A stretch of 64,000 nt of DNA from JAJDOD01 sp050299835 (GTDB lineage: Bacteria; Pseudomonadota; Alphaproteobacteria; Rhodobacterales; Rhodobacteraceae): the NCBI GenBank assembly GCA_050299835.1, contig JBNKWP010000012.1:1-64000 (forward strand). The letters are read 5' to 3'. This document shows positions 1-8,192 of the stretch, in pieces. The number at the start of each line of letters is the position of its first letter. Position 1 is the stretch's first letter. The position numbers and the translations under genes were made by a program. Below the pieces are notes generated by a model. The model had not been told where the DNA came from and ran no database searches. It was given only the letters and a program-made list of their open reading frames with translations.

Positions 1-713
1 AGAATGTCGGAATGGACATGCTGGGCACCGCGAAGCGCGTCTCGATCACCAAGGACGAGACCACCATCGTCGACGGTCATGGCGAAAAGGCCGAGATCGA
101 AGCACGGGTTGCACAAATCCGTCAGCAGATCGAGGAAACCTCGTCCGATTACGACCGTGAGAAGCTTCAGGAACGTGTGGCCAAGCTGGCGGGCGGCGTT
201 GCCGTCATCCGCGTCGGCGGCATGACCGAAGTGGAAGTGAAAGAGCGCAAGGACCGCGTCGATGACGCTCTGAACGCGACCCGTGCAGCGGTTCAGGAAG
301 GCATCGTCGTTGGCGGCGGTGTGGCCCTGGTTCAAGCTGCGAAAGGTCTGACCAGCGTCAAAGGCGAGAACAGCGACCAGGAAGCGGGTATCGCCATCGT
401 GCGCCGCGCTCTGGAAGCTCCGTTGCGCCAGATCGCCGAGAACGCCGGTGTGGACGGCGCGGTTGTCGCGGGCAAGGTCCGCGAGAGCGACGACACTTCC
501 TTCGGCTTCAACGCTCAGACGGAAGAGTATGGCGACCTGTTCAAGTTCGGCGTCATCGACCCGGCCAAGGTTGTCCGGACTGCTCTGGAAGACGCGGCCT
601 CAATCGCTGGTCTCTTGATCACGACCGAAGCCATGGTTGCCGACAAGCCCGCCAAGGAAGGCGCAGGCGCTCCGGCAATGCCCGACATGGGCGGCATGGG
701 CGGCATGATGTAA
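1..713 (+). CDS. groL: 60 kDa chaperonin GroEL, C-terminal part
   Basis: This is the last 237 or so codons of GroEL, the ATP-driven cytosolic chaperonin that folds proteins with GroES. The frame is open from the window edge, so the start lies outside. Visible landmarks are the VGMDMLG segment, the KLAGGVAVIRVGG motif, the equatorial-domain GGGVAL motif and the Gly-Met-rich tail ending GGMGGMM typical of group I chaperonins. A strong intrinsic terminator follows 30 bases after the stop. Nothing looks degraded. Confidence 0.97.
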   Translation, partial: NVGMDMLGTAKRVSITKDETTIVDGHGEKAEIEARVAQIRQQIEETSSDYDREKLQERVAKLAGGVAVIRVGGMTEVEVKERKDRVDDALNATRAAVQEGIVVGGGVALVQAAKGLTSVKGENSDQEAGIAIVRRALEAPLRQIAENAGVDGAVVAGKVRESDDTSFGFNAQTEEYGDLFKFGVIDPAKVVRTALEDAASIAGLLITTEAMVADKPAKEGAGAPAMPDMGGMGGMM

Positions 714-741
714 GCTGCGGCTTTCAAGTCTGAATATCAGG

Positions 742-771
742 AAGGGCGTCCCGTTCGGGGCGCCCTTTTTT
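742..771 (+). terminator. Intrinsic terminator after groEL
   Basis: A nine-base-pair GC stem (744-752 with 757-765, one G-T pair) with a GTTC loop is followed by six T residues. It lies directly downstream of groEL and reads in the same direction. Confidence 0.9.
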
Positions 772-854
772 GTACCTGAGGCTGCGCGAATTTTGCAGGA
801 CGCGGCATCCAATTGCCTCATTTCCGCCAGCTGTCGCAAGGCGCGGACGTAACC

Positions 855-1127
855 CTATTTCTCATTCAGTCGGCTTAATTCCTGTTGCGTCAATGCGTCC
901 AGAACCGTGTTCCGGTCGGCGAGCAGGAAAACCGTGACGCCATGCAGGGCGACGGCGAAGCCCCAGCCGATCAATGGCCAGATGAACCAGAGGTGACCTG
1001 GCGATGTCACAAGGTTGATTATGACCAGGAGAACCATCACGGCAGCATAAACCCCGGCGTGAACGAAGAAGGCGTATTTGGCCTGCGCCCGGCTTCGGGC
1101 CTTTGCGTATGTGTCAGCTTGGGTCAT
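855..1127 (-). CDS. 2TM domain-containing small membrane protein
   Basis: A 90-residue protein with two hydrophobic helices (about residues 19-41 and 47-70) joined by a short loop containing HLWFIWPLIGWG. This matches the 2TM domain family, whose members carry an aromatic- and glycine-rich turn between two helices. Biochemical function is unknown; in other bacteria the domain occurs alone or fused to histidine kinases. An AAGGAGC ribosome-binding site precedes the ATG. It diverges from the ABC ATPase gene at 1253, and a weak FixK-type site (1190-1203) lies about 70 bases from this start and 57 from the other. Confidence 0.8.
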   Translation of the reverse strand: MTQADTYAKARSRAQAKYAFFVHAGVYAAVMVLLVIINLVTSPGHLWFIWPLIGWGFAVALHGVTVFLLADRNTVLDALTQQELSRLNEK

Positions 1128-1189
1128 CGCGTGCTCCTTTGAAACCGTGTCTTGCCCTGGCAGGGTAGGGGAGCGTCGAGCCCGATGGA

Positions 1190-1203
1190 TTGAGCGAGAT
1201 CAT
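1190..1203. promoter_or_regulatory. Weak FNR/FixK-type box
   Basis: TTGAG-CGAG-ATCAT matches the TTGAT-N4-ATCAA consensus at 8 of 10 positions. On sequence alone it is marginal, but its centre is 69.5 bases from the 2TM start and 56.5 from the ATPase start, the same geometry as the better boxes in this window. Confidence 0.4.
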
Positions 1204-1252
1204 TCGTGCGGCGAGGAAGGGCGTTAGCGTTCCGGGCAATCACGGAGGGATC

Positions 1253-2272
1253 ATGACGACGCTCACGCTTACCGCCGTCAACAAGTATTACGGCGCCAAC
1301 CATGTCCTGCAGGATATCGAACTGACGGTGGAGGAGGGCGAGTTCATCGTCATCGTAGGACCGTCAGGCTGCGGAAAGACCACTCTTCTGCGGGTGATCG
1401 CCGGGCTGGAGCGGATTGACTCCGGGATCATCGCGATGGGTGGGGTCAACGTGAACGACATGCCGCCCGCCAGCCGGAACGTCGCGATGGTGTTCCAGAG
1501 CTACGCGCTTTATCCGCACCTGACGCTGAGGGAGAACCTTTCCTTCGGTCTGCGGATATCGGGCCTGCCCGAACCGGAGATCGAGACGCGCGTGGACAAC
1601 GTGCTGAACCTGCTGTCCCTCGATACGTATGGCGACCGAAAACCCTCCGAACTTTCCGGCGGTCAGAGGCAACGGGTCGCCCTTGGCCGGGCTCTGGTCC
1701 GGCAACCGGAGATTTTCCTGTTCGACGAACCCTTGTCGAACCTGGACGCGGCGCTTCGCATGAGCACCCGGATCGAGATTGCGAATATCCACCGGACGCT
1801 GGGCACCAGCATCGTCTATGTGACCCATGACCAGACCGAGGCTATGACCCTTGCCGACCGGATCGTCGTGATGCGCGAGGGCCGGATCGAACAGGACGGG
1901 CCGCCGATGGAGCTTTACAACGATCCGGCCAACCGGTTCGTTGCCGGGTTTCTCGGCTCCCCCGCGATGAATTTCATCGATGCCGGGCTTCTCGGGGTGG
2001 AGGGGGCGGACACGGTCGGGCTGCGCCCGCAGTACCTGCGCCCGATGCAGGACGGCAGGTTGAAGGGGCGGATCGTGCATTTCGAACGGCTTGGCAGCGA
2101 CACCCACATCATCGTCGATATCGGACAAGGGGCACCTTTGGTCGCGCGCCTTGCCGGTCAGCATGAATTCACGCTGAACGACGAGATTTCAATGGATTAC
2201 GAGGAGGCGAACGCGCTTTATTTCGACTCCGCCGGAGACCGGATCCGGCGGGATGTGAGCGCTCCGGCCTGA
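1253..2272 (+). CDS. ABC transporter ATP-binding protein, UgpC/MalK type
   Basis: A 339-residue ABC ATPase of the carbohydrate-uptake (CUT1) type. Visible motifs are Walker A GPSGCGKTT, signature LSGGQRQRVALGRAL, Walker B IFLFDEPLSNLDA and the switch histidine in YVTHDQTEAM. After the nucleotide-binding domain a short OB-fold (TOBE-like) tail contains GLRPQYLRP. The ATG at 1253 is chosen because GGAGGGATC precedes it; an in-frame start at 1190 would overlap the putative FixK box. No permease or binding protein is nearby, so it must serve a transporter encoded elsewhere or be a stress-induced orphan. The substrate cannot be inferred. Confidence 0.85.
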   Translation: MTTLTLTAVNKYYGANHVLQDIELTVEEGEFIVIVGPSGCGKTTLLRVIAGLERIDSGIIAMGGVNVNDMPPASRNVAMVFQSYALYPHLTLRENLSFGLRISGLPEPEIETRVDNVLNLLSLDTYGDRKPSELSGGQRQRVALGRALVRQPEIFLFDEPLSNLDAALRMSTRIEIANIHRTLGTSIVYVTHDQTEAMTLADRIVVMREGRIEQDGPPMELYNDPANRFVAGFLGSPAMNFIDAGLLGVEGADTVGLRPQYLRPMQDGRLKGRIVHFERLGSDTHIIVDIGQGAPLVARLAGQHEFTLNDEISMDYEEANALYFDSAGDRIRRDVSAPA

Positions 2273-2308
2273 GATCCGGGCGCGCCGTCGTCCTTCAATG
2301 CGGCCAGG

Positions 2309-3151
2309 TCAGTGGGCGAGGAAAACGGGAAGGTCCGTCTGATCCATCATCGTGCGCGATGTGCCGCCGAACACCGCCTCCAGAAGGCGGGCGTGTCCGT
2401 AGCCTCCCATCACCACCAGATCGGCGCCCACTTCCCCGGCGCGGTCCCTGATGCAGGTGCCGATTTCCTTGCCGCCGCTGGGGTATTGATTGACGGTGAC
2501 GTGGCAACCGTGGTGGCTGAGCCAGGCGGCGACCCCGCTGCCCGGATTGGTGCCATCGGCGGCCTCTGTCATGACCGGATCGAAGCAGCCGACGACGATC
2601 TCACCGGCCTCCTTCAGCATGGGCAACGCCGCGTGCACCGCCCGCGCCGCCGCCTTGCTGCTGTCCCAGGCCACGAAGACGACGTTCGGCGACAGGGGCG
2701 CGTGGCAGTTCAGCATGAGGCCGATGGTGGAGTCGAACAGCACACCGAAGGCCGCATCGCGAAACTCCGGCGTGTCCCGCAGGTTCGGCGCGATATAGGC
2801 GATGTCGGAGACGTTCGCCTTCCGCGCGACGTGGGTCCTGATTTGGTTGCCGACGGTGAACGCGGATTGCACGTCTCCCGAGACGTTCGCGCGGGCCAGG
2901 ACCGCTTCAATTTCCTGGATGCGCTTGCGTTCGTTCTCGTGCGCGCTCTGAAGCTGTTCCGCCCAATCGTCCGGGATCGTTATCGCGCCGTAGGGCGGAA
3001 TCCCCAAGCCAGCGGCAGGGAGCTCGGGGGCGAGGCCCAGCAACAGGCAGCTGAGATGGGTGTTCGTCTTGACCGATCCTTCCGCGAAGGCGGAAATCAT
3101 CTCATCGGGTGTATCGCGCGTGACGAGGAAGAGAGCCGTGGCGTTTTTCAT
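2309..3151 (-). CDS. Universal stress protein (UspA family)
   Basis: A 280-residue Usp-type protein. The C-terminal half is a recognisable Usp domain ending in VMGGYGHARLLEAVFGG, close to the family's nucleotide-binding G-2x-G-9x-G pattern; the N-terminal half looks like a degenerate second copy. Such proteins act in the cytosol during growth arrest and stress, often without a defined reaction. It lies 90 bases downstream of hsp20 on the same strand, so it is probably co-transcribed from the FixK-boxed hsp20 promoter; a perfect hairpin separates the two. The pairing of Usp and alpha-crystallin is typical of hypoxia regulons. Confidence 0.88.
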   Translation of the reverse strand: MKNATALFLVTRDTPDEMISAFAEGSVKTNTHLSCLLLGLAPELPAAGLGIPPYGAITIPDDWAEQLQSAHENERKRIQEIEAVLARANVSGDVQSAFTVGNQIRTHVARKANVSDIAYIAPNLRDTPEFRDAAFGVLFDSTIGLMLNCHAPLSPNVVFVAWDSSKAAARAVHAALPMLKEAGEIVVGCFDPVMTEAADGTNPGSGVAAWLSHHGCHVTVNQYPSGGKEIGTCIRDRAGEVGADLVVMGGYGHARLLEAVFGGTSRTMMDQTDLPVFLAH

Positions 3152-3187
3152 GTGTGTCTTCTCGTATTGGATGAATACCGGTCTGAT

Positions 3188-3233
3188 GGGCGCGCCACGG
3201 GTGGGACATGCGGGATGGCGGTGTGGCGCGCCC
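3188..3233. repeat. 11-bp perfect inverted repeat between hsp20 and usp
   Basis: GGGCGCGCCAC (3188-3198) and its exact reverse complement (3223-3233) are separated by 24 bases. In transcripts from hsp20 towards usp it would form a stable stem-loop with no U-run, so it looks more like a processing, stabilising or attenuating element than a terminator. Confidence 0.6.
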
Positions 3234-3241
3234 GCACAGTA

Positions 3242-3727
3242 TCAGGTCTTTCTGATGTCGATCTTCTGAACCCCGGCCGCAGCGGTTGCGGGCTTTGCGA
3301 TCTTCAGCTTGAGGATGCCATCGGAGAACCTGGCGTCCACCGCACCATTTTCAGGCGTGAAGCCAAGCGGGATTTGTCGGCGGAAGCTGCCGTAGCGGCG
3401 CTCGATCCGGTGGAAGTTCCCCTTCTTCTCCTCGTGGTCATAGCTCTTCTCGCCATTGAGCGTGAGAACGTCGCCCGAGATTGAAACGTCGAGATCGTCT
3501 TCCTTGACGCCGGGGAGTTCAGCGCTGACCTCCAAGCCGTCATCGGTGTCGACGACGTCGATGGCGGGGAAGCCACTGGTTCCGAAGACATTGGCCGGGA
3601 GGGCGTCGGCGCCCGGAAATCCGGTGCGAAACTGTTCGAACAGCCGGTTCATCTCTCGTTGCAGAGACGGGAACAGCATCGTGTCTTCCGCCTGCGGCTG
3701 GTGTTTTTCAACTGCTTGCTTGGCCAT
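3242..3727 (-). CDS. Hsp20/alpha-crystallin small heat shock protein
   Basis: A 161-residue small heat-shock protein, an ATP-independent holdase. The alpha-crystallin domain spans about residues 50-145, with AELPGVKEDDLDVSISGD, the ERRYGSFRR segment and the FSDGILKLKI strand; the C-terminal tail is short. The ATG at 3727 is used because AAGGAG lies nine bases upstream; an in-frame start 36 bases earlier has no such site. A perfect TTGAT-N4-ATCAA box is centred 84.5 bases upstream, pointing to FNR/FixK control rather than heat shock. A second, unrelated Hsp20 at 30217 carries the sigma32-like promoter instead. Confidence 0.93.
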   Translation of the reverse strand: MAKQAVEKHQPQAEDTMLFPSLQREMNRLFEQFRTGFPGADALPANVFGTSGFPAIDVVDTDDGLEVSAELPGVKEDDLDVSISGDVLTLNGEKSYDHEEKKGNFHRIERRYGSFRRQIPLGFTPENGAVDARFSDGILKLKIAKPATAAAGVQKIDIRKT

Positions 3728-3804
3728 GGCTTTTTGCTCCTTTCCTTGGCGGCGGCGGGGCAAGCGCCGTCGGTGCGAATCTACCGGGTTCCGGAGCCGG
3801 TCGA

Positions 3805-3818
3805 TTGATTGCGATCAA
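3805..3818. promoter_or_regulatory. Perfect FNR/FixK box upstream of hsp20
   Basis: TTGATTGCGATCAA is an exact match to the FNR/FixK consensus TTGAT-N4-ATCAA. It lies between the fixK stop and the hsp20 start on the same strand, so it most likely drives hsp20-usp. Confidence 0.85.
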
Positions 3819-3845
3819 TCGGGCAGGGTTGGTCCGGCTTGAACC

Positions 3846-4514
3846 CTAGTCGGTATCGCCCTGCGACAGTGCCAGAAGTGCGGCGGGCCGCCGGATGACG
3901 ACAGTGTGGATGTTCGCAAGCTCGATGACGCCCGTCTTGCGCAACTGCGTGAATGTTCGGCAGACGGTTTCCGTCGTGAGGCCGAGAAAATCGGCGATGT
4001 CCGCGCGCCGCATCGGCAGATCGAAGGTGACGGGGCCCTCGCCCTTCGTCCCGACACGTTCGGCGAGGACGCCGAGGAACGATGCGACCTTTTCCACCGC
4101 GGACTTCCGACCGAGCATCATGAAATGGTCCTGCATGGCACTGATTTCGCGCAGGGCGGCCTGCAGAAGTTCATGGTGCAGCTCCGGTTCGGTCTGACCG
4201 CGTTCCAGCAGCGATCTTCTGAACGGCTGAAGGCAGCAGTCGGTCAGCGCGTCACAATCTGCGTGATGGCGTCCGAGGGAGGGGAATCCCACGATGTCGC
4301 CCGGATAACCGAAAGCGATCACCTGGCGACGTCCGTCTTCCAGCATCCGTGTCAGGCGCAACACGCCGGATTTCACCTGGAACAGCCACTCGACCTCGTC
4401 GCCCTCGTAATAGAGATAGCTGCCCGCCCGCACCTGCGTGGTTTGCGTTGCGCGTCGCGGTTTGGCGATGTCAGGTGATTTGTCAATCTCTTCGCTTGGC
4501 AATGTCACGTACAT
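3846..4514 (-). CDS. fixK: Crp/Fnr-family regulator, FixK-like
   Basis: A 222-residue Crp/Fnr regulator: cNMP-type beta barrel (about residues 25-115), dimerisation helix (about 118-145) and winged helix-turn-helix (about 160-215). The recognition helix reads TTETVCRTFTQL, an E-x-x-C-R variant of the E-x-x-S-R signature by which FNR and FixK read TTGAT. There is no N-terminal cysteine cluster, so it is FixK-like rather than an Fe-S FNR; a C-x8-CC patch lies mid-protein. It is divergent from the OmpR-type regulator next door and is the obvious candidate to bind the TTGAT boxes found through the first 24 kb. Confidence 0.85.
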   Translation of the reverse strand: MYVTLPSEEIDKSPDIAKPRRATQTTQVRAGSYLYYEGDEVEWLFQVKSGVLRLTRMLEDGRRQVIAFGYPGDIVGFPSLGRHHADCDALTDCCLQPFRRSLLERGQTEPELHHELLQAALREISAMQDHFMMLGRKSAVEKVASFLGVLAERVGTKGEGPVTFDLPMRRADIADFLGLTTETVCRTFTQLRKTGVIELANIHTVVIRRPAALLALSQGDTD

Positions 4515-4597
4515 CTCTCGCCCCCCTGGGGAATGTTGAATGCACGCGGAGTATGACGGGCGCGCGTATGGGCGATACCGCGCGTGTTGTATGGAAT

Positions 4598-4613
4598 GGT
4601 ATCATTTTGTAAT
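4598..4613 (-). promoter_or_regulatory. Direct-repeat element upstream of fixK, resembling a K-box
   Basis: Read towards fixK the sequence is ATTACA-AAAT-GATACC, two related hexamers four bases apart, about 90 bases before the fixK start. As I recall, the FxkR-bound K-box upstream of rhizobial fixK is GTTACA-N4-GTTACA; the match here is 5 of 6 and 4 of 6. The spacing fits but the second half is degenerate. Confidence 0.3.
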
Positions 4614-4666
4614 GTCGCCCGGGCGATCGCGTTTTCGTCCAAGCGAGACACCGAAATTACCTTGGG

Positions 4667-5431
4667 GTGGTGGATCTACGGGTGGAACAGCAGATTATCC
4701 TTGTCGTCGAAGACGATCCCAAGATTCGTTCCCTTCTGCGCAACGTCATGGAAGGCGAAGGCTTCGCCGTCCTTGAAGCGCAGACCGCGAGCGAGGTTGC
4801 GGAGCTGTTGGACAGCAAGCCCGTTGCCCTGATCACGCTCGACATCCACCTGGGGCACGACAACGGTCTGGATCTGGCGCGCGATATCCGGAAGAAATCG
4901 ACGGTGCCGATCATCATGGTGACCGGGCAGGATGACGTGATCGACAGGGTGGTCGGGCTGGAAATCGGGGCGGACGACTATATCACCAAGCCGTTCCACA
5001 TCCGCGAAGTCGTTGCGCGTGTTCGCAGCGTCCTTCGGCGTTCGTCGATGGACGAGAGCGTTGAAGGCACACCGACGGACGGCGAAACGCTTACCTTTGA
5101 CGGGATGAGCGCGTGTCCGGGCCGGATGGAACTGACGGACCGCTCCGGCGAGGATTGCGGCCTGACGAGCGGCGATTTCAAATTGCTGAAGATCTTCCTC
5201 GACCGCCCCAAGCGGGTCCTGTCGCGCGATCAGCTCATGGATCTGATCGGTGGGATCAAGCATGCGCCGCTGGATCGCACAATCGACAATCAGGTCGCGC
5301 GGCTGCGCAAGAAAATCGAGCGCAACCCATCCGAGCCGAAACTGATCAAGACTGTGCGCGGTGTCGGCTACATGTTCGCCGGCGACGTGAGAGTGACTCA
5401 GGTGGGCGGGTCGTCCTCCAGAAGCGCCTGA
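4667..5431 (+). CDS. OmpR-family response regulator, FxkR-like
   Basis: A response regulator of about 250 residues. The receiver domain (about residues 10-125) has the acidic pair in VVEDDPKIR, the phospho-acceptor in LITLDIHLG and the lysine in ITKPFH; the C-terminal winged helix (about 150-245) contains RTIDNQVARLRKKIE and TVRGVGYMF. The start is uncertain: GTG codons at 4667, 4670 and 4682 are all possible. It lies between a FixK homologue (divergent) and a FixL-like hybrid kinase (convergent, 34-base 3-prime overlap). In Rhizobium etli an OmpR-type regulator, FxkR, links hybrid FixL to fixK in place of FixJ, and this arrangement suggests the same role. Confidence 0.85.
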   Translation: MVDLRVEQQIILVVEDDPKIRSLLRNVMEGEGFAVLEAQTASEVAELLDSKPVALITLDIHLGHDNGLDLARDIRKKSTVPIIMVTGQDDVIDRVVGLEIGADDYITKPFHIREVVARVRSVLRRSSMDESVEGTPTDGETLTFDGMSACPGRMELTDRSGEDCGLTSGDFKLLKIFLDRPKRVLSRDQLMDLIGGIKHAPLDRTIDNQVARLRKKIERNPSEPKLIKTVRGVGYMFAGDVRVTQVGGSSSRSA

Positions 5432-6951
5432 AGCCTGCGCACAAGGTCCGACTGGCGAAACGGCTTGTGCAATATCTCGTAGCGCACGCCGTGGGCCATT
5501 TTTTCGGAGACGGCATCGCTTGCGTAGCCTGATGTCAGCAGGATCCTGATCTGCGGGAATTCTTCTGTGATCCGGGCGGCCAGGTCGTAGCCGTTCAGGC
5601 TTCCCGGCATGACGAGATCGGAAAAGACGATATCGGCATGGAAACCGCCCTTCAGGATGGAATAGGCTTCATCCCCGTCGGATGCCTCCCTGGTCGCGAA
5701 CCCGAGGTTCTGGAGCCGTGTGACGGACAGCTTTCTTACCTTGGGGTTGTCTTCCACGATCAGGACGGTTCGATCCGCCCCCATTTTGAGGTTTTCCGCT
5801 TCCCCCGCCGACACGCCGGGAGCGCCGTCCGCAGCGCCGGTGTCGGCAAGGGCAGGGAAGTAGAGGCCGAAACTGGTCCCCAGCCCCGGCTCACTGTAGA
5901 GCGTGATGTGGCCGCCGGATTGACGCACGAATCCGTAGACCATCGCGAGACCAAGCCCGTTGCCCCCGCTGTCCGACTTTGTCGTGAAGAAGGGTTCGAA
6001 TGCCCGCTTCTGAGCTTCCTCATCCATACCGGCACCGTTGTCGCTGACCGAGAGGCGCACGTAGTCGCCCACTTCGACGTCGACTTCCTGGGCCATGTAC
6101 CGGTCGTCGATCGTGACGTCTTCGACCGAGATCAGCAATTCGCCTTTCCCCTGCATCGCATCGCGGGCATTCAGCGCAAGATTGACCAGCGCCGACTGGA
6201 GCTGCACGGGATCGACCAGCACCTGCCGCGTCCGTGGCGGAAATTCGGTTGTGATCCGCACCCCGGCCCCGAGTGACCGCTTGAGGATGGCCAGCGCATC
6301 TTCGCAGAGCGCCCGCAGGTCCGACTTGACCGGTTTGAGGTTGCTCTGACGGGCGAATACCATGAGTCGCGAGGTGAGATCGGCCCCCATCTCGGCGGCA
6401 TGGAGCGCGTCGGCGATGAGTGTGTCCGACGGGGCGTCCGACTCGCGAATTTTCAGCAATTCAAGGTTTCCGACGATCACGGTCAGCAGATTGTTGAAAT
6501 CATGTGCGATGCCGCCGGTCATCTGGCCGACCGCGTCAAGCCGCTGCGACCGCGACAGGGCATTCTGAATGGCGGCGCGCTGCGTCAGGTCGTGGAGAAT
6601 GGCGACGAAGAGGCGCGTATCATCCACGCGCGCCTCGCCGACAGAAAGGTGCAGCGGAAAGACCGACCCGTCCTTCCGCAATCCTTCGACATCGCGTCCG
6701 ATGCCGATGATCCGGTTTTCGCCGGTGTCGATATGGTGGCGCATGAACCCGTCGTGCGAACCACCGAGCCGTTCTGGCATCAGGATATTGACGTTTCGTC
6801 CGATCAGCTCGTCGGCGGTGCGCTGAAACATCCCGCAGGCAGCTGGGTTCACGGTCAGGATTTCGCCGCGGTCGTCAGCAAGGACGATCGCGTCCACCGC
6901 CGCGTCCAGGACGGCTTCCAATATTGCGGCGTTGTGTTCCGGGGTGTCCAT
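5398..6951 (-). CDS. FixL-like hybrid histidine kinase (PAS-HisKA-HATPase-REC)
   Basis: About 517 residues: PAS (about 10-125), HisKA with H-box AHDFNNLLT (about 150), HATPase with N-box LNARDA and G-boxes DNGAGM and GNGLGLAM (about 250-365), and a C-terminal receiver with phospho-acceptor in VFSDLVMPG and KPF. The PAS domain carries the haem-FixL pattern SHDGFMRHHIDTGENR then IIGIGR, placing a histidine where FixL ligates haem, so it is probably an oxygen-sensing hybrid FixL. Starts at 6951, 6963 and GTG 6975 are possible. It follows the M50/CBS gene by about 60 bases on the same strand and probably shares its FixK-boxed promoter, which would close a feedback loop. Confidence 0.87.
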   Translation of the reverse strand: MDTPEHNAAILEAVLDAAVDAIVLADDRGEILTVNPAACGMFQRTADELIGRNVNILMPERLGGSHDGFMRHHIDTGENRIIGIGRDVEGLRKDGSVFPLHLSVGEARVDDTRLFVAILHDLTQRAAIQNALSRSQRLDAVGQMTGGIAHDFNNLLTVIVGNLELLKIRESDAPSDTLIADALHAAEMGADLTSRLMVFARQSNLKPVKSDLRALCEDALAILKRSLGAGVRITTEFPPRTRQVLVDPVQLQSALVNLALNARDAMQGKGELLISVEDVTIDDRYMAQEVDVEVGDYVRLSVSDNGAGMDEEAQKRAFEPFFTTKSDSGGNGLGLAMVYGFVRQSGGHITLYSEPGLGTSFGLYFPALADTGAADGAPGVSAGEAENLKMGADRTVLIVEDNPKVRKLSVTRLQNLGFATREASDGDEAYSILKGGFHADIVFSDLVMPGSLNGYDLAARITEEFPQIRILLTSGYASDAVSEKMAHGVRYEILHKPFRQSDLVRRLQALLEDDPPT

Positions 6952-7014
6952 GTGCGTTCCCATCCTCTGGCGCACTCTGCCCGATCTCGTCCCTGACGCA
7001 AGACGTCGCCTGCC

Positions 7015-8145
7015 TTACGCGGCCGGCATCAGATCGGAGAGTTGAAGATGCCGCGTAAGGTCGGAAAGCGAGATGACGCCCACGAGTTCGCCGTTTTTCA
7101 CAACGAGGAACTTCCTTCGCCCGGTCGTGGCGATGATCTTGAGGAGGTCGTCCACCGCCATGTCCGGATCGACCGTGGAGTGCGCATCGAGCCCCGCAAA
7201 GACATCGCCGATCTGCGTGCTTGACCAGTGCTCGCGGTCGATGCCCAGTATCATCGCGTGGTCGATGTAACCCAGGAGCACACCGTCTTCGACGACGGGA
7301 ACGAAGCTCAGGCCGTGACGAAGGACCGTTCGGTTCACGAAATCTGCCAGGCTCACGTCCGGGGCCACCGTGACGGGCCGTTTCTGCGCCAGATCTTCCA
7401 CGGTCCGCTTTTCGAACACGACCTGTACGAGTTGGGATTGATAGCTCGCCCTTGCCGCGACAAGGAGAAAACCGCCGATCAGGATTTGCCAGAGCGCAGG
7501 CACGATCAGGCCCTGAAAAAGGGAGGCGACCCCGAAGCCCATCAGCAGGAAGGCGAAGAGGGTGCCCGCTCTTGCCGCCGTCTCGGTGGCGCGCAAGAGG
7601 CTCCCGCCGCGGTGCCAGAGATAAGCCCGGAATATCCGCCCGCCGTCGAGCGGGAAGGCCGGGACGAGGTTGAACACGGCAAGCACCATGTTGATGAATG
7701 CGAGGTAGGAGAGCACCTGGGCGACAACGGCAAGCCCGACTATGGACGCCGCGATCCGGGACGAGAGCAGGAAGCCGATGGAGAGAGCCACGCTCATGGC
7801 CGGTCCCGCCGCTGCTATGATGAACTCCGCGCGGGGCGACTGCGGTTCACGCTCTATCTCGGCCACGCCTCCGAAGAGGAACAGCTTGATCCCGCCTACA
7901 GCCAGGCCGAACCGACGCGCGACGATCGAATGGGCGATCTCGTGCAGCAGCAGGGAGACGAAGAACAACAGAGTCGCGATGACCGCCATCGTCAGGTAGA
8001 CCACTGGGGTCTCGCCGGGCAGTGCGGTCGGGAAATAGTGCTGCGAGAGACTCCACGAAATCAGCGCGAATATGACGAGCCAACTCGGGTCGATCTTGAT
8101 GTCGAACCCATTGATCGAGAAAAGTTTCACGGCGTTCGAGAACAT
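7015..8145 (-). CDS. Site-2-type zinc metalloprotease with CBS domains (M50B)
   Basis: A 376-residue polytopic membrane protease. The N-terminal half has about six membrane segments with the zinc motif HEIAHS in the second helical region and the distal FPLDGGRIFRA motif (D in the NPDG-like position). The C-terminal 130 residues form two CBS repeats (about 240-370), usually adenylate-sensing. M50B-CBS proteins cleave transmembrane substrates; the mycobacterial homologue Rv2625c belongs to the DosR regulon. A near-perfect FixK box is centred 54.5 bases upstream of the ATG, and the FixL-like kinase follows downstream. Confidence 0.9.
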   Translation of the reverse strand: MFSNAVKLFSINGFDIKIDPSWLVIFALISWSLSQHYFPTALPGETPVVYLTMAVIATLLFFVSLLLHEIAHSIVARRFGLAVGGIKLFLFGGVAEIEREPQSPRAEFIIAAAGPAMSVALSIGFLLSSRIAASIVGLAVVAQVLSYLAFINMVLAVFNLVPAFPLDGGRIFRAYLWHRGGSLLRATETAARAGTLFAFLLMGFGVASLFQGLIVPALWQILIGGFLLVAARASYQSQLVQVVFEKRTVEDLAQKRPVTVAPDVSLADFVNRTVLRHGLSFVPVVEDGVLLGYIDHAMILGIDREHWSSTQIGDVFAGLDAHSTVDPDMAVDDLLKIIATTGRRKFLVVKNGELVGVISLSDLTRHLQLSDLMPAA

Positions 8146-8192
8146 TGGCGCCTCTCATTGCGCCAAGCGTAGATCCGTGCGCCGGTCTCAAG

